IMG/VR virus record: IMGVR_UViG_3300014720_000017
Span: 62,001-126,000 of that record
Length of the DNA stretch: 64,000 bases
Strand: one strand, 5' to 3'
DNA from: a virus
The position numbers and the translations under genes are program-made. Below, in pieces: positions 9,121-16,960 of this stretch. Under the pieces are notes generated by a model that did not search any database, had not been told where the DNA came from, and saw nothing but the letters and a program-made list of their open reading frames with translations. Positions within the stretch are counted from its first letter, which is position 1. Every line of letters starts with the position of its first letter.

Positions 9121-9734
9121 GTCTTAAATCAATATCTTCCTTTCCGCCAGTAATTTTTCGAGATCATTTTGATTTTACAGACAGGCATCTTGCAGCCGCT
9201 TACGAAATTCTGCAGACTGCCAACAACTCTGTCACTAACTTAGAGATAGGTGATGCTCAAAGCACAGTATCAAATCAAAATAACGCTCCACATAAACATA
9301 AGGATTTTTTAGATTTTTTTTTATGGTTAGAAGAAAAAAGCAAACTTATAATTTGCGAATGGAAACACGACACTAACAATCAGTTTTATGTTGGCAATAG
9401 TTGGATTAATCGTCACGGTAAAACTGGAGAAACAATACCACATAATCACGGATTCAGTGTGTTAAGTTGTGTAGCTTATATTTCACTGCCGCATGCATCA
9501 GGCTTTACACAATTTCAAGACCCCCACTATAATTTTAAAAATTTACATGAAGTTTCTAATCTCCAAGAATACTATTCAGTTCCGGCACAACAAGGAGATG
9601 TTTTGTTTTTTCCGGGATGGTTGATGCATAAATCCGAAAAAAGTACCAGTACTGAAGATAGAATAATTTTATCTGCAAATTTTGTGAACTTTACACATAC
9701 TCAGCACTTTACCTTTGGAAGTATTCAAAAATAA
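9117..9734 (+). CDS. putative 2OG-Fe(II) oxygenase (TIGR02466-like, HxH type)
   Basis: A 205-residue protein with VGNSWINRHG, TIPHNHGFSVLSCVAYIS (proximal HNH), FQDPHY, GDVLFFPGWLMHKSE (distal His) and DRIILSANF (Arg). It overlaps the preceding paralog by 4 bases. It is the last oxygenase before the structural genes. The substrate is unknown; closeness to the fibre-like gene at 9813 is suggestive but is not evidence of a shared role. Confidence 0.72.
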   Translation: MSLKSISSFPPVIFRDHFDFTDRHLAAAYEILQTANNSVTNLEIGDAQSTVSNQNNAPHKHKDFLDFFLWLEEKSKLIICEWKHDTNNQFYVGNSWINRHGKTGETIPHNHGFSVLSCVAYISLPHASGFTQFQDPHYNFKNLHEVSNLQEYYSVPAQQGDVLFFPGWLMHKSEKSTSTEDRIILSANFVNFTHTQHFTFGSIQK

Positions 9735-9780
9735 TCTACACCACGGTTAAAACTTACTAAATTTATGCAAATAATATTTG

Positions 9781-9788
9781 GATAAATA
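9781..9788 (+). promoter_or_regulatory. T4-type late promoter motif (GATAAATA)
   Basis: GATAAATA matches the T4/cyanophage late consensus (TATAAATA) at 7 of 8 positions and lies 24 nt before the ATG of the fibre-like gene. Unlike many other sites in this window it leaves a normal-length leader, although no good Shine-Dalgarno sequence is visible in it. Confidence 0.5.
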
Positions 9789-9812
9789 ACGTTTAACAAA
9801 CTTGGAATCACA

Positions 9813-11849
9813 ATGGCTAAAATACCTGTTCTCGATAACATTAGAATAATTCCTAAAGAATCCGAATTTCTTAATAGAAAGGTTGGAGCTAGAGGAGAAA
9901 TATTCTATGATAAAGATACTAATACTCTCCGCTTATACAATGGACAATCCCAAGGTGGCATTTCGCTGGCAAAAGGCGATCTCACCAATGTTTCTAACGC
10001 TGCATTTCTTGCCAAAGCTAATTCAGCAGGATTCAGCGGCGGAGTTCAAACAGGAGTGGCTGGCAAAATAGCCTACTATCCTTCAAATGGTTCGCAGGTC
10101 AACGACTTAACTGCTTTGACATGGCTAGATGACAGCACAAATACTTTGGTGTTATCGGGTGTGATAGATATCACAGGCCAAAAAAATCGTATAAGATTCC
10201 ACTGGGATACGCTAGCAGATCTCAACGACGAAGTTTCGCCTGTAGATTATCACGGCATGGTAGCACATGTACACGATACGGGAAAATTGTATTATGCTCA
10301 TGCAGGTGCTTGGGTACCTGTGGCCAGCGAATCTAGTTTGCCTAATTCATTTAGCACTGTGGTTGTTGCAGGACAGAGCTCTGTGATAGCTGATTCAACT
10401 ACAGATACACTAACACTAGCCGCCGGCTCTAATATTACTATTACCACCAATGCTGGCACAGATACCATAACTATTAATTCAACAACCAGCACAGGTAGCA
10501 TCACGTTTGTAGGAACCACAATAGATTCCGCAGACAGTTCCACTATTACATTTACACCTACAGTGGCTTTTGATTCAGATGTTGTGGTAGGTAATGAAAT
10601 TGTGTTCGCAGACGGTACAAGGCAATCGACCACAGCCGTAGGAGTTCCCGGACCACAAGGACCTCAGGGTCCTGCAGGCGCCACAGGAGCAGGTACCGGA
10701 GATGTAGTTAGTTCGGGCGGCGGATACGTTGATAACGCTATCGTACGCTACGATGGCACTACAGGCACCATCATTCAAAATAGTTCTGCCACTATATCAG
10801 ACGCTGGATTATTGACAGCTACTAATTTTAGCGGTGGAGGTGCAGCACTCACTGCCTTAAATGCCACCCAATTAACTTCAGGCACCATACCTGATGCACG
10901 TTTCCCAGCCACACTACCTGCAGTAAGCGGAGCGAATCTCACAGCATTACCTGCAACGCTGCCAGCCGCCAGCGGTGCGAATCTCACTGCATTGAACGCC
11001 ACTGAACTTACCAGCGGCACAGTACCTGTGCTTAGACTAGGGGCGTCTGGCACTAGAGATGCTACCACATTCTTAAGAGGCGACAATACCTGGGCGGTGG
11101 TCGCAGGAGGCGGTGGAGCCTCTGATAGTTTTAGTACTATTGCTGTAGCCGGCCAATCAAGCGTGGTGGCAGATTCCAGCACAGATACATTGACCTTGGT
11201 AGCAGGCACAGGTATTACCATCACCACCAATGCGGGCACGGATACGATAACTATCACCAACAGCGGCAGTGCGTCTGATAGTTTCACTACCATAGCCGTG
11301 ACCGGTCAGAGCAACGTCGTAGCAGATTCCGCTACGGACACCCTGACACTGGCAGCAGGTTCGGGTATTTCTATAACTACGGATGCCGGTACAGACACGG
11401 TTACAATTACCAATACGGTCGCTGCAGGTGCTACCGCGTTCACGGGGCTCAGTGATGCCGCTGGTTTAACCGTAGATCAATTTTATCTGCCCGCTATCAC
11501 GATGTTGAACGTGACAAATAACGGAGCCTCGGCCTATAGATTCGATCAGTATGGTACCACAGACGATCCTACCATATATGCTCTTAACGGTGCTACCATC
11601 GCTTTCAATCTCAATGTCGGAGGTCATCCTTTCTTGATCCAGGACAACACGGGAAATAATTATAACACGGGTCTAGTGCATGTGACCACTGGCGGAACAG
11701 TGACCACGGGAGCTTCTGCACAGGGCAAGACCTCAGGCACATTGTATTGGAAGATTCCTGATTCTATATCAGGTAATTACAGATATCAATGTTCTGCACA
11801 TGTTGCTATGGTGGGAACGATAACTATCAAAAACTTTGGCAGCATCTAA
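9813..11849 (+). CDS. tail fibre-like virion protein with cupredoxin-like C-terminal domain
   Basis: A 678-residue structural protein. The N-terminal ~50 residues (IFYDKDTNTLRLYNG) resemble phage fibre attachment modules. A collagen-like GPQGPQGPAGATGAG occurs near residues 279-293. Three copies of a 40-50-residue repeat (core AGQSSVVADSSTDTLTL then TITTNAGTDTITI) and shorter SGANLTALPATLP repeats make up the shaft. The last ~110 residues contain GGHPFLIQDN and YRYQCSAHVAMVGTITI, which reproduces the His...Cys-x2-His-x3-Met layout of type 1 copper sites in plastocyanin-like folds. It probably binds the host surface. Antisense ORFs here are shadows of the repeats. Confidence 0.75.
   Translation: MAKIPVLDNIRIIPKESEFLNRKVGARGEIFYDKDTNTLRLYNGQSQGGISLAKGDLTNVSNAAFLAKANSAGFSGGVQTGVAGKIAYYPSNGSQVNDLTALTWLDDSTNTLVLSGVIDITGQKNRIRFHWDTLADLNDEVSPVDYHGMVAHVHDTGKLYYAHAGAWVPVASESSLPNSFSTVVVAGQSSVIADSTTDTLTLAAGSNITITTNAGTDTITINSTTSTGSITFVGTTIDSADSSTITFTPTVAFDSDVVVGNEIVFADGTRQSTTAVGVPGPQGPQGPAGATGAGTGDVVSSGGGYVDNAIVRYDGTTGTIIQNSSATISDAGLLTATNFSGGGAALTALNATQLTSGTIPDARFPATLPAVSGANLTALPATLPAASGANLTALNATELTSGTVPVLRLGASGTRDATTFLRGDNTWAVVAGGGGASDSFSTIAVAGQSSVVADSSTDTLTLVAGTGITITTNAGTDTITITNSGSASDSFTTIAVTGQSNVVADSATDTLTLAAGSGISITTDAGTDTVTITNTVAAGATAFTGLSDAAGLTVDQFYLPAITMLNVTNNGASAYRFDQYGTTDDPTIYALNGATIAFNLNVGGHPFLIQDNTGNNYNTGLVHVTTGGTVTTGASAQGKTSGTLYWKIPDSISGNYRYQCSAHVAMVGTITIKNFGSI
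10347..11418 (+). repeat. in-frame fibre repeats
   Basis: Three diverged copies of a segment encoding (S/D)SF(S/T)T(I/V)xVxGQS(S/N)VxADS begin near 10347, 11124 and 11277. The last two are spaced 153 bp (51 codons) apart. Between copies 1 and 2 lie a collagen-like tract (about 10647-10695) and SGANLTAL/ATLPA repeats (about 10925-11000). Such repeats are usual in fibre shafts and are prone to recombination. Confidence 0.7.
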
Positions 11850-11857
11850 TCAGAGAA

Positions 11858-12121
11858 CTACTCTATGCTTTTCAGCTTGCTGTCTAGTTTTTTTCTAAGA
11901 GTCAAGATGTCCTGCTTCATGTCCGCGCCCATCGACGGCATCTGTTTGGTGTAGATCATTTCCATGTGCATGGTATCTAGTTTTCTAACCTCAGCGACCA
12001 ATTTGTTCAGCAGCTCTTTGACTTCTCGTTTGAACTCACCTTCTGGAATCTGTTCGATCTTGGCCAGATACCGTTCGTGATCTTGTTGAAATCTACTAGA
12101 TTTCTGTAGTAGGCTTGACAT
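11858..12121 (-). CDS. small helical hypothetical protein (87 aa)
   Basis: A charged, helix-forming 87-residue protein (QQDHERYLAKIEQIPEGEF; EVKELLNKLVAEVRKLDTM) likely to form a coiled coil. It starts at ATG 12121 with GGAG a few bases upstream and overlaps the upstream Nudix-like gene by 26 bases. It is the last gene of the leftward gp14-gp15 operon and converges with the fibre-like gene. No family recognised; from its place it may be a minor virion or assembly protein. Confidence 0.6.
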   Translation of the reverse strand: MSSLLQKSSRFQQDHERYLAKIEQIPEGEFKREVKELLNKLVAEVRKLDTMHMEMIYTKQMPSMGADMKQDILTLRKKLDSKLKSIE

Positions 12122-12539
12122 TTTCTAACTCCATAATAGTTTCAATTTTGATTCTTATAACTTGATTGTTCAGCGTGGTTTTCAAACCCAGGTGTAGTTG
12201 TTTAGGAAGATCATCTAGATCGGCCCAGCACACAGTTCGCGCAGCAGAGTTCAAAAACTCTTGATCCACCACACACACATAGGTGCCGTATTCAAATCCT
12301 CGATCCTCTGACAGGTACAGTTCAATAGGCAGTATCCTACCTGAGGCATAATCTTTGAGCAGAGGAGCACTGTCTTCCAACAATGGTCCCGACCTCACGA
12401 AAGTGGGCACGGTCCATCGTTGATCCTCAAGGATCAACAGTATTCTACCTGTGGTTTTGGCTAAAAATAGCAGTCCGGCACGCTGTTGCATGTGATACTT
12501 AGCGTCAGACCATCCTGAAGTTCCAACGTCCTGGCGCAT
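12096..12539 (-). CDS. degenerate Nudix-like protein
   Basis: I choose ATG 12539 (MRQDVGTSGWSD), with GAAGGCG upstream, over the ATG at 12710, which would overlap gp15 by about 200 bases. The 147-residue product has RAGLLFLAKTTGRILLILED..WTVPTF at the N-terminus and a C-terminal VCWADLDDLPKQLHLGL, both resembling Nudix hydrolases. The catalytic Nudix box (G-x5-E-x7-REUxEExGU) is not recognisable: the region reads RSGPLLEDSAPLLKDY and then a shortened stretch. If truly Nudix-derived it is probably non-hydrolytic and could have a structural role. It sits between gp15 and the 87-aa gene. Confidence 0.45.
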   Translation of the reverse strand: MRQDVGTSGWSDAKYHMQQRAGLLFLAKTTGRILLILEDQRWTVPTFVRSGPLLEDSAPLLKDYASGRILPIELYLSEDRGFEYGTYVCVVDQEFLNSAARTVCWADLDDLPKQLHLGLKTTLNNQVIRIKIETIMELENVKPTTEI

Positions 12540-14058
12540 ACTCGCCTTCAAAGGCCTTGAGCCATTGCGAGCCGTCCCATTTGTATTTGATACCTGTGCG
12601 GATGTTTTGGATATAGGTCGCTGTGAAATCTTGGCCGGCAACAGCAGCATCTTGTAAAGTATTATCATCGGGATCCCATATTGTAGACCAGGTAGCTCCA
12701 GTCCATTCAATAATCGAATTTGCTTTTATAATAGGATCTGTGCCGTCCTGGTTATCCCATGACGAATCGTCGTTGCTAGGGTCTCTCCAAGCCTGCGGTC
12801 CGCGATAAGGCACATTGGTACTATCTGCAGGATTACTAGGGTATTCGATGAATCCCCCACGATTCGCACTGTTGTTAACATCATCTAACATTAGAAATCT
12901 CAAACCTACAGGAATACCAGCATGATTACCATAAACTTCTAGAGGATTGTACTTGTAGGGATCGATGATAGCATCTACTGTGCCTCTAGTTTCTATAGCA
13001 CTTGCTATGTCTGTGTTAGCAGGATATGTATCCGGATCTAGAGTCACAGCCAACACAGTTCTGTCTAGAGGATTGATCACAAACGTGCCAACGATTTCAC
13101 TGTCATCCTCTTTGAGGAAAAACACATCGCTACCCGGAACGTATCCGCCCTGCACTTCTAGGATTCGATCCCATTCTAAGGGCTCGCCATTTTTATATTC
13201 CTGTTGATCAAGTCCCAATGACAGCACCGCCGAGTCAGGATTTACTAGAGTTAGGTCATATTGATTATCTGTGAGATTACCTGTGTTGGATTTGAACAGC
13301 AGCACACGGTATCTATTAGTGGTTGTAGTAAATGCACCTCTGGCACGATTGTATACCAAACTCTCTAGATCTACTATGTCACCGCTTTCCATAAACACAT
13401 TTGAAATTACACTTTGAACAATACCTAATTTTTTAACTTTTGCAGGAGCAGTGATGTATATTGGAATTTCAAAGTCTAAGGTACAGATATCTATTTCACT
13501 TTCTGCGCCAGCTGGAATAGTTCTTGAGGTAAAATTAGTGCTGGTAAGATACAGTGAACTGAGACTGGTCCAATCTAGATAATTGTCCGTGGTCTGCAGT
13601 TCCAAACTGGGGTTAAACAGCACCAAGATCTGTTCCAGCAGTTGCAGTTTTTGATCGGTATTTGAAGTCCATATGTCCGCTTTCATGGTCATCTTGAAAG
13701 GTGTTGGCGCAAGTCTTTCTACTGTGTAATTGCCGCCCTGCACATTCTGATACTCTCTGGTTCCGCCGGCATCTGTGAATCTGCGTTCTCTCACATGCAC
13801 CTTAGAAACAAACGTAGGATCACTGAGCCTAGAAGTATCCATTTCCAAGGCACTGATATAACAGCTGATCTTGGGCACAGACGGCATTTTATTTTCTGAA
13901 TTTTCTTTTATGATAGCAGCTACCTGGCGAGTCATGTCACCATAGCTCACAGGCACACTGATCTCATCACCATTGCCTGCTTTGTATTTGAAACCTATGA
14001 ACACACGCATGAACTGCGTGACATAGCGCCTTATTTGCCCATCATAGAAAAAATCCAT
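12505..14058 (-). CDS. 15: tail sheath stabilizer and completion protein (gp15-like)
   Basis: The N-terminal ~230 residues fit T4 gp15: MDFFYDGQIRRYVTQFMRVF at the start (T4 YFYNSSFRRYATLMGDLF), then PSVPKISCYISALEMD, PTPFKMTMKADIWTSN, KLQLLEQILVLFNPS and the FEIPIYIT segment. gp15 forms the hexameric ring capping the contractile sheath. At 517 residues it is nearly twice T4 gp15 (272). The extra C-terminal part carries tandem 'dG..W' segments (WTGATWSTIWD; KYKWDGSQWLKAF) like those in gp14 and the sheath. Its start directly follows the gp14 stop. Confidence 0.75.
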   Translation of the reverse strand: MDFFYDGQIRRYVTQFMRVFIGFKYKAGNGDEISVPVSYGDMTRQVAAIIKENSENKMPSVPKISCYISALEMDTSRLSDPTFVSKVHVRERRFTDAGGTREYQNVQGGNYTVERLAPTPFKMTMKADIWTSNTDQKLQLLEQILVLFNPSLELQTTDNYLDWTSLSSLYLTSTNFTSRTIPAGAESEIDICTLDFEIPIYITAPAKVKKLGIVQSVISNVFMESGDIVDLESLVYNRARGAFTTTTNRYRVLLFKSNTGNLTDNQYDLTLVNPDSAVLSLGLDQQEYKNGEPLEWDRILEVQGGYVPGSDVFFLKEDDSEIVGTFVINPLDRTVLAVTLDPDTYPANTDIASAIETRGTVDAIIDPYKYNPLEVYGNHAGIPVGLRFLMLDDVNNSANRGGFIEYPSNPADSTNVPYRGPQAWRDPSNDDSSWDNQDGTDPIIKANSIIEWTGATWSTIWDPDDNTLQDAAVAGQDFTATYIQNIRTGIKYKWDGSQWLKAFEGEYAPGRWNFRMV

Positions 14059-15449
14059 TATTCGTCCGCCTGTGGTCTAAGTGCCTTGGTAAGGCTTTGT
14101 TTTTCTTCAGTCACATGACCATCTATGGTAGTTACTGTGGTGTTGTTTACGAATGTGGCCTTTTGTGTCTGGCGAATATCTTTGCCAGCATAAGTGTCAC
14201 CTGCACCCACATCACTAGCACCGAGATTGTTCATAGTCATACGTACATTGTCCTCAAATTTGCGCCATCTAGATCCGTCGAATCTGAATAGTCTATTAGG
14301 CAAGTAATCTGTTCTGAGTGCAAACTGTCCCACAGTGGGGTTAATAGGAAATGCAATGCCTGCGGTAAACGGAGCACCGTTGGGAGGCACACCATCACGA
14401 GTGAGGTATCCATTATATCCGTCGCCGTCTGCGGGCATCAATACAGAACTAGCAGTTTGTCCTACGTAAACAGGATTGCCGTCTGCATCAAACAACGGTG
14501 TGCCATCTATGTCAGTGGCCTGTGTCTCAGCATCTACGGTCACAGCAGAGGCATCTGTTGATGCTATTTCGGCAGTACCGTCGTCTGTTCTCTGTAAGGT
14601 ATAGAACTTGCTGGTATCATAACCACTCTTAGGAGCGTCTGCTTCTGCTTGATTTAACACAGCCGAAGTGATCTGCATTTCTTTGTTGTAGGTCGAGATG
14701 ATATCTTTCAGCGTGTCTGCTATTGCATAGTAGGTTACATTAGGTGGTGCAGTTCCGGTGACTTCTTGAACGACTTCATACTTCTTACCATCGGCACCAG
14801 TAACAATATCACCGGGATAGTATGTGATATTTGCATTATAGGTTCCCTTGTCTGCATCTGTGTTGGCGATACCATCTAAGATCTGTTTGTATTCTTGGCT
14901 GTCTACCAATGGTTTGCATTTGGCTCGATACAGATGTGGATACCAGGTGACAGAAAATCCTTCGGCAGCTCTAGAAACTTCTTCAATGACATAGAATCTT
15001 TTCAATGCATACTGCAGATCATTCAGAGCATACTCGTCAGTGAGATGCGGCAGTTCTATCACATCCCCTGCTATGATTTTACGACCAATTTTTTCCACAG
15101 TGTCTGTGATATGGAAGGTGATGAAAATAGTGTCATTCTGTAGAAACAGTCCAAATTGGCTGAGATTAAAATCTATGTCTGAAAGATTATATACACCCCT
15201 GAGCAGGTAAATGTCTGGATCATATTTGCGATCACGATTTTCTAAGAACAATAGATCCTGTATGTTGAAAGGGTCGTCTGTGTTGTATGTGGGCGTCGAG
15301 GGAGTATTGCCCTGCACAGCGGTATCGGGCCCAAGATATTTGTGCACCAGCACATCCGTGCCGCCAACCTGGAACATTTCCCAGATGGTTTTATCTATAA
15401 ATCGGTAATCATTGCCCTTTTGGGGCCTGTATAAACTTAGTCTTGGCAT
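14058..15449 (-). CDS. 14: neck protein gp14-like
   Basis: With a start at ATG 15449 (MPRLSLYRPQKG) the product has 463 residues. WEMFQVGGTDVLVHKYLGP, FNLSQFGLFLQNDTIFITFH, then GDVIELPHL and KRFYVIEEV match the T4 gp14 pattern (a GxxV...LF segment, 'GDlIyfP', 'F.I..ve'). gp14 joins gp13 in the neck complex between portal and tail. The C-terminal ~230 residues are an addition and include GQFALRTDYLPNRLFRFDG followed by W. A late motif GGTAAATA lies 7 nt upstream, back to back with that of gp13. An ATG at 15455 is an alternative start. Confidence 0.7.
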   Translation of the reverse strand: MPRLSLYRPQKGNDYRFIDKTIWEMFQVGGTDVLVHKYLGPDTAVQGNTPSTPTYNTDDPFNIQDLLFLENRDRKYDPDIYLLRGVYNLSDIDFNLSQFGLFLQNDTIFITFHITDTVEKIGRKIIAGDVIELPHLTDEYALNDLQYALKRFYVIEEVSRAAEGFSVTWYPHLYRAKCKPLVDSQEYKQILDGIANTDADKGTYNANITYYPGDIVTGADGKKYEVVQEVTGTAPPNVTYYAIADTLKDIISTYNKEMQITSAVLNQAEADAPKSGYDTSKFYTLQRTDDGTAEIASTDASAVTVDAETQATDIDGTPLFDADGNPVYVGQTASSVLMPADGDGYNGYLTRDGVPPNGAPFTAGIAFPINPTVGQFALRTDYLPNRLFRFDGSRWRKFEDNVRMTMNNLGASDVGAGDTYAGKDIRQTQKATFVNNTTVTTIDGHVTEEKQSLTKALRPQADE

Positions 15450-15456
15450 GGTCATA

Positions 15457-15464
15457 TATTTACC
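15457..15464 (-). promoter_or_regulatory. T4-type late promoter motif for gp14 (GGTAAATA)
   Basis: Read on the minus strand the motif is GGTAAATA, ending 7 nt before ATG 15449 or 1 nt before the alternative ATG 15455. It is separated by only 6 bp from the plus-strand motif of gp13, making a compact divergent late promoter pair. Confidence 0.6.
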
Positions 15465-15470
15465 GCTACC

Positions 15471-15478
15471 GATAAATA
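15471..15478 (+). promoter_or_regulatory. T4-type late promoter motif for gp13 (GATAAATACTATC)
   Basis: GATAAATACTATC (15471-15483) matches the extended T4 late consensus TATAAATACTATT at 11 of 13 positions. The last A of the octamer is 5 nt before ATG 15484, so the expected transcription start is at or beside the start codon. No Shine-Dalgarno sequence can fit. Confidence 0.8.
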
Positions 15479-15483
15479 CTATC

Positions 15484-16242
15484 ATGAGCACAACTGATCA
15501 AGCAAAACAACAGGTTTTTGACTACTGCAAGGCCATGCTGGGCGACGGCATGATCGACATAGAACTAGATCCTATACATTACGAAACTGCACTGAATCGC
15601 AGCCTCGCTGTGTTTAGGCAGCGCAGTGATAACGCTGTAGAGGAAAGTTATTGTTTTCTCACACTAACTGAAAGCAACAACGAATACATCCTACCCAAAG
15701 AAATACAACAGGTCAGACAGATATTCCGTCGTTCAGTGGGATCTAGAACGGGCAATGGCACAGGTGGAACGGTGTTTGAACCATTCAATTTAGCCTATTC
15801 CAATACCTATCTGTTAAGCTCGACTAACATGGGCGGTTTATTGACCTATGAACTTTTTGCGCAGTATCAAGAACTAGTGGGTAAAATGTTTGGTAGTTTT
15901 ATTAATTTCACTTATCATCCTCAATCTCATAAGTTAGTCATTCATCAACGTCCTAGAGGTGAAGAGTCGGTGATGTTACAGGTATACAATACCAAACCCG
16001 ATTTCGCGATCGTCGATGATGTTTATTCTGGGCAGTGGATTAAAGATTACAGTCTAGCTAATTGTAAAATGATGCTAGGACAAGCTCGTGAAAAATTCGC
16101 GCAGATCGCAGGACCCCAGGGCGGATCCAGTCTTAACGGTGCTGCTATGAAAACTGAAGCTCAGGCCGAAATGGAAAAACTCACAGACGATTTGATGAAA
16201 TTGGTTCCGGGCGGTTCTGGCTATACCTGGATCACCGGTTGA
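15484..16242 (+). CDS. 13: neck protein gp13-like (head completion/tail joining)
   Basis: The start at ATG 15484 (MSTTDQAKQQVFDYCKAMLG) follows immediately after a late promoter and leaves 252 residues. The conserved gp13 start (helix followed by DIELDPIHYETALNRSL), then YCFLTLTESNNEYILPKEIQQVRQIFRR, GSFINFTYHPQSHKLVIHQRPRGEE and a C-terminal WIKDYSLANCKMMLGQAREKF fit the family. With gp14 it forms the neck to which the tail docks. It is transcribed divergently from gp14, whereas in T4 the two are collinear. Confidence 0.8.
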   Translation: MSTTDQAKQQVFDYCKAMLGDGMIDIELDPIHYETALNRSLAVFRQRSDNAVEESYCFLTLTESNNEYILPKEIQQVRQIFRRSVGSRTGNGTGGTVFEPFNLAYSNTYLLSSTNMGGLLTYELFAQYQELVGKMFGSFINFTYHPQSHKLVIHQRPRGEESVMLQVYNTKPDFAIVDDVYSGQWIKDYSLANCKMMLGQAREKFAQIAGPQGGSSLNGAAMKTEAQAEMEKLTDDLMKLVPGGSGYTWITG

Positions 16243-16268
16243 CCTTATAAAATCTCTTATGCTATAAT
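16239..16268 (+). promoter_or_regulatory. sigma70-like early promoter
   Basis: TTGACC (16239-16244), an 18-bp spacer and TATAAT (16263-16268) precede the dNMP kinase, with an AGGA-containing Shine-Dalgarno site (CGGAGGA) between the predicted start (~16275) and ATG 16289. The -35 box overlaps the gp13 stop. This gives an early gene its own promoter inside a late region. Confidence 0.7.
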
Positions 16269-16288
16269 ATCCTTAATCGGAGGATATT

Positions 16289-16960
16289 ATGATTATAGGT
16301 ATTTGCGGATTCATTGGCAGCGGCAAAGACACAGTCGCTGACTATCTAGTTAACTTCCACGAATTTAGACGCGAGTCTTTCGCCAGCACTCTAAAAGATG
16401 CTGTCAGCGCAGTGTTTGGATGGGACCGGACACTGTTAGAAGGTCGCACAGCACAGGCACGTGAATGGCGCGAACAGGTAGATCCATGGTGGGCAGAAAG
16501 ACTAGACATGCCTACACTGACTCCGCGGTGGGTGCTGCAATACTGGGGTACAGAAGTCTGTCGCAAAGCATTTCATGACGACATATGGATCGCCAGCTTG
16601 GAAAACAAACTGCGCAATTCACAGGATCATGTGGTAATCAGTGACTGTCGTTTCCCTAATGAAATTGCCAGCATACGCAATGCAGGTGGCAGAATCATCT
16701 GGGTAAAACGTGGTAAGTTACCTGAGTGGTATGATACCGCTGTGGCAGCTAATCAAGGCTACAATTGGGCACATCAGGATCTCAAAATGCGTAAGATACA
16801 TGCTTCGGAAACTGCTTGGGTAGGCACAGAATTTGATCATGTTTTGATTAACGATCACAGCATAGACGAGCTCTACGACACGGTGAGATCAATAATCAGC
16901 AACGAGATCTCCCTGTCTCCAAGCAATTCCCTCTTTGCTCAGAACGCCAGCACAGTTTAG
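16289..16960 (+). CDS. 1: deoxynucleoside monophosphate kinase (gp1-like)
   Basis: A 223-residue P-loop kinase. GFIGSGKDT (residues 7-15) is the Walker A loop. ESFASTLKDAVSAVFGW, WVLQYWGTEVCRKAF, VVISDCRFPNE (a DxRFxNE motif) and GGRIIWVKR are all characteristic of the T4 gp1/dNMP kinase family. It phosphorylates dNMPs to dNDPs for phage DNA synthesis. It has its own sigma70-like promoter and RBS, as expected for an early nucleotide metabolism gene. Its 3' end overlaps the convergent HNH gene by 72 bases. Confidence 0.85.
   Translation: MIIGICGFIGSGKDTVADYLVNFHEFRRESFASTLKDAVSAVFGWDRTLLEGRTAQAREWREQVDPWWAERLDMPTLTPRWVLQYWGTEVCRKAFHDDIWIASLENKLRNSQDHVVISDCRFPNEIASIRNAGGRIIWVKRGKLPEWYDTAVAANQGYNWAHQDLKMRKIHASETAWVGTEFDHVLINDHSIDELYDTVRSIISNEISLSPSNSLFAQNASTV

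Noticed and set aside
10298-11293. Antisense ORFs of 111, 67 and 172 residues opposite the fibre-like gene
   Set aside because: They are shadows of Thr/Ala/Val-rich repeats on the coding strand; their sequences are low-complexity Val/Ser/Ala strings with no start signals.
12540-12710. Longer N-terminus (start 12710) for the Nudix-like protein
   Set aside because: The extra 57 residues are encoded inside gp15, are unlike any domain, and a better start with RBS exists at 12539.
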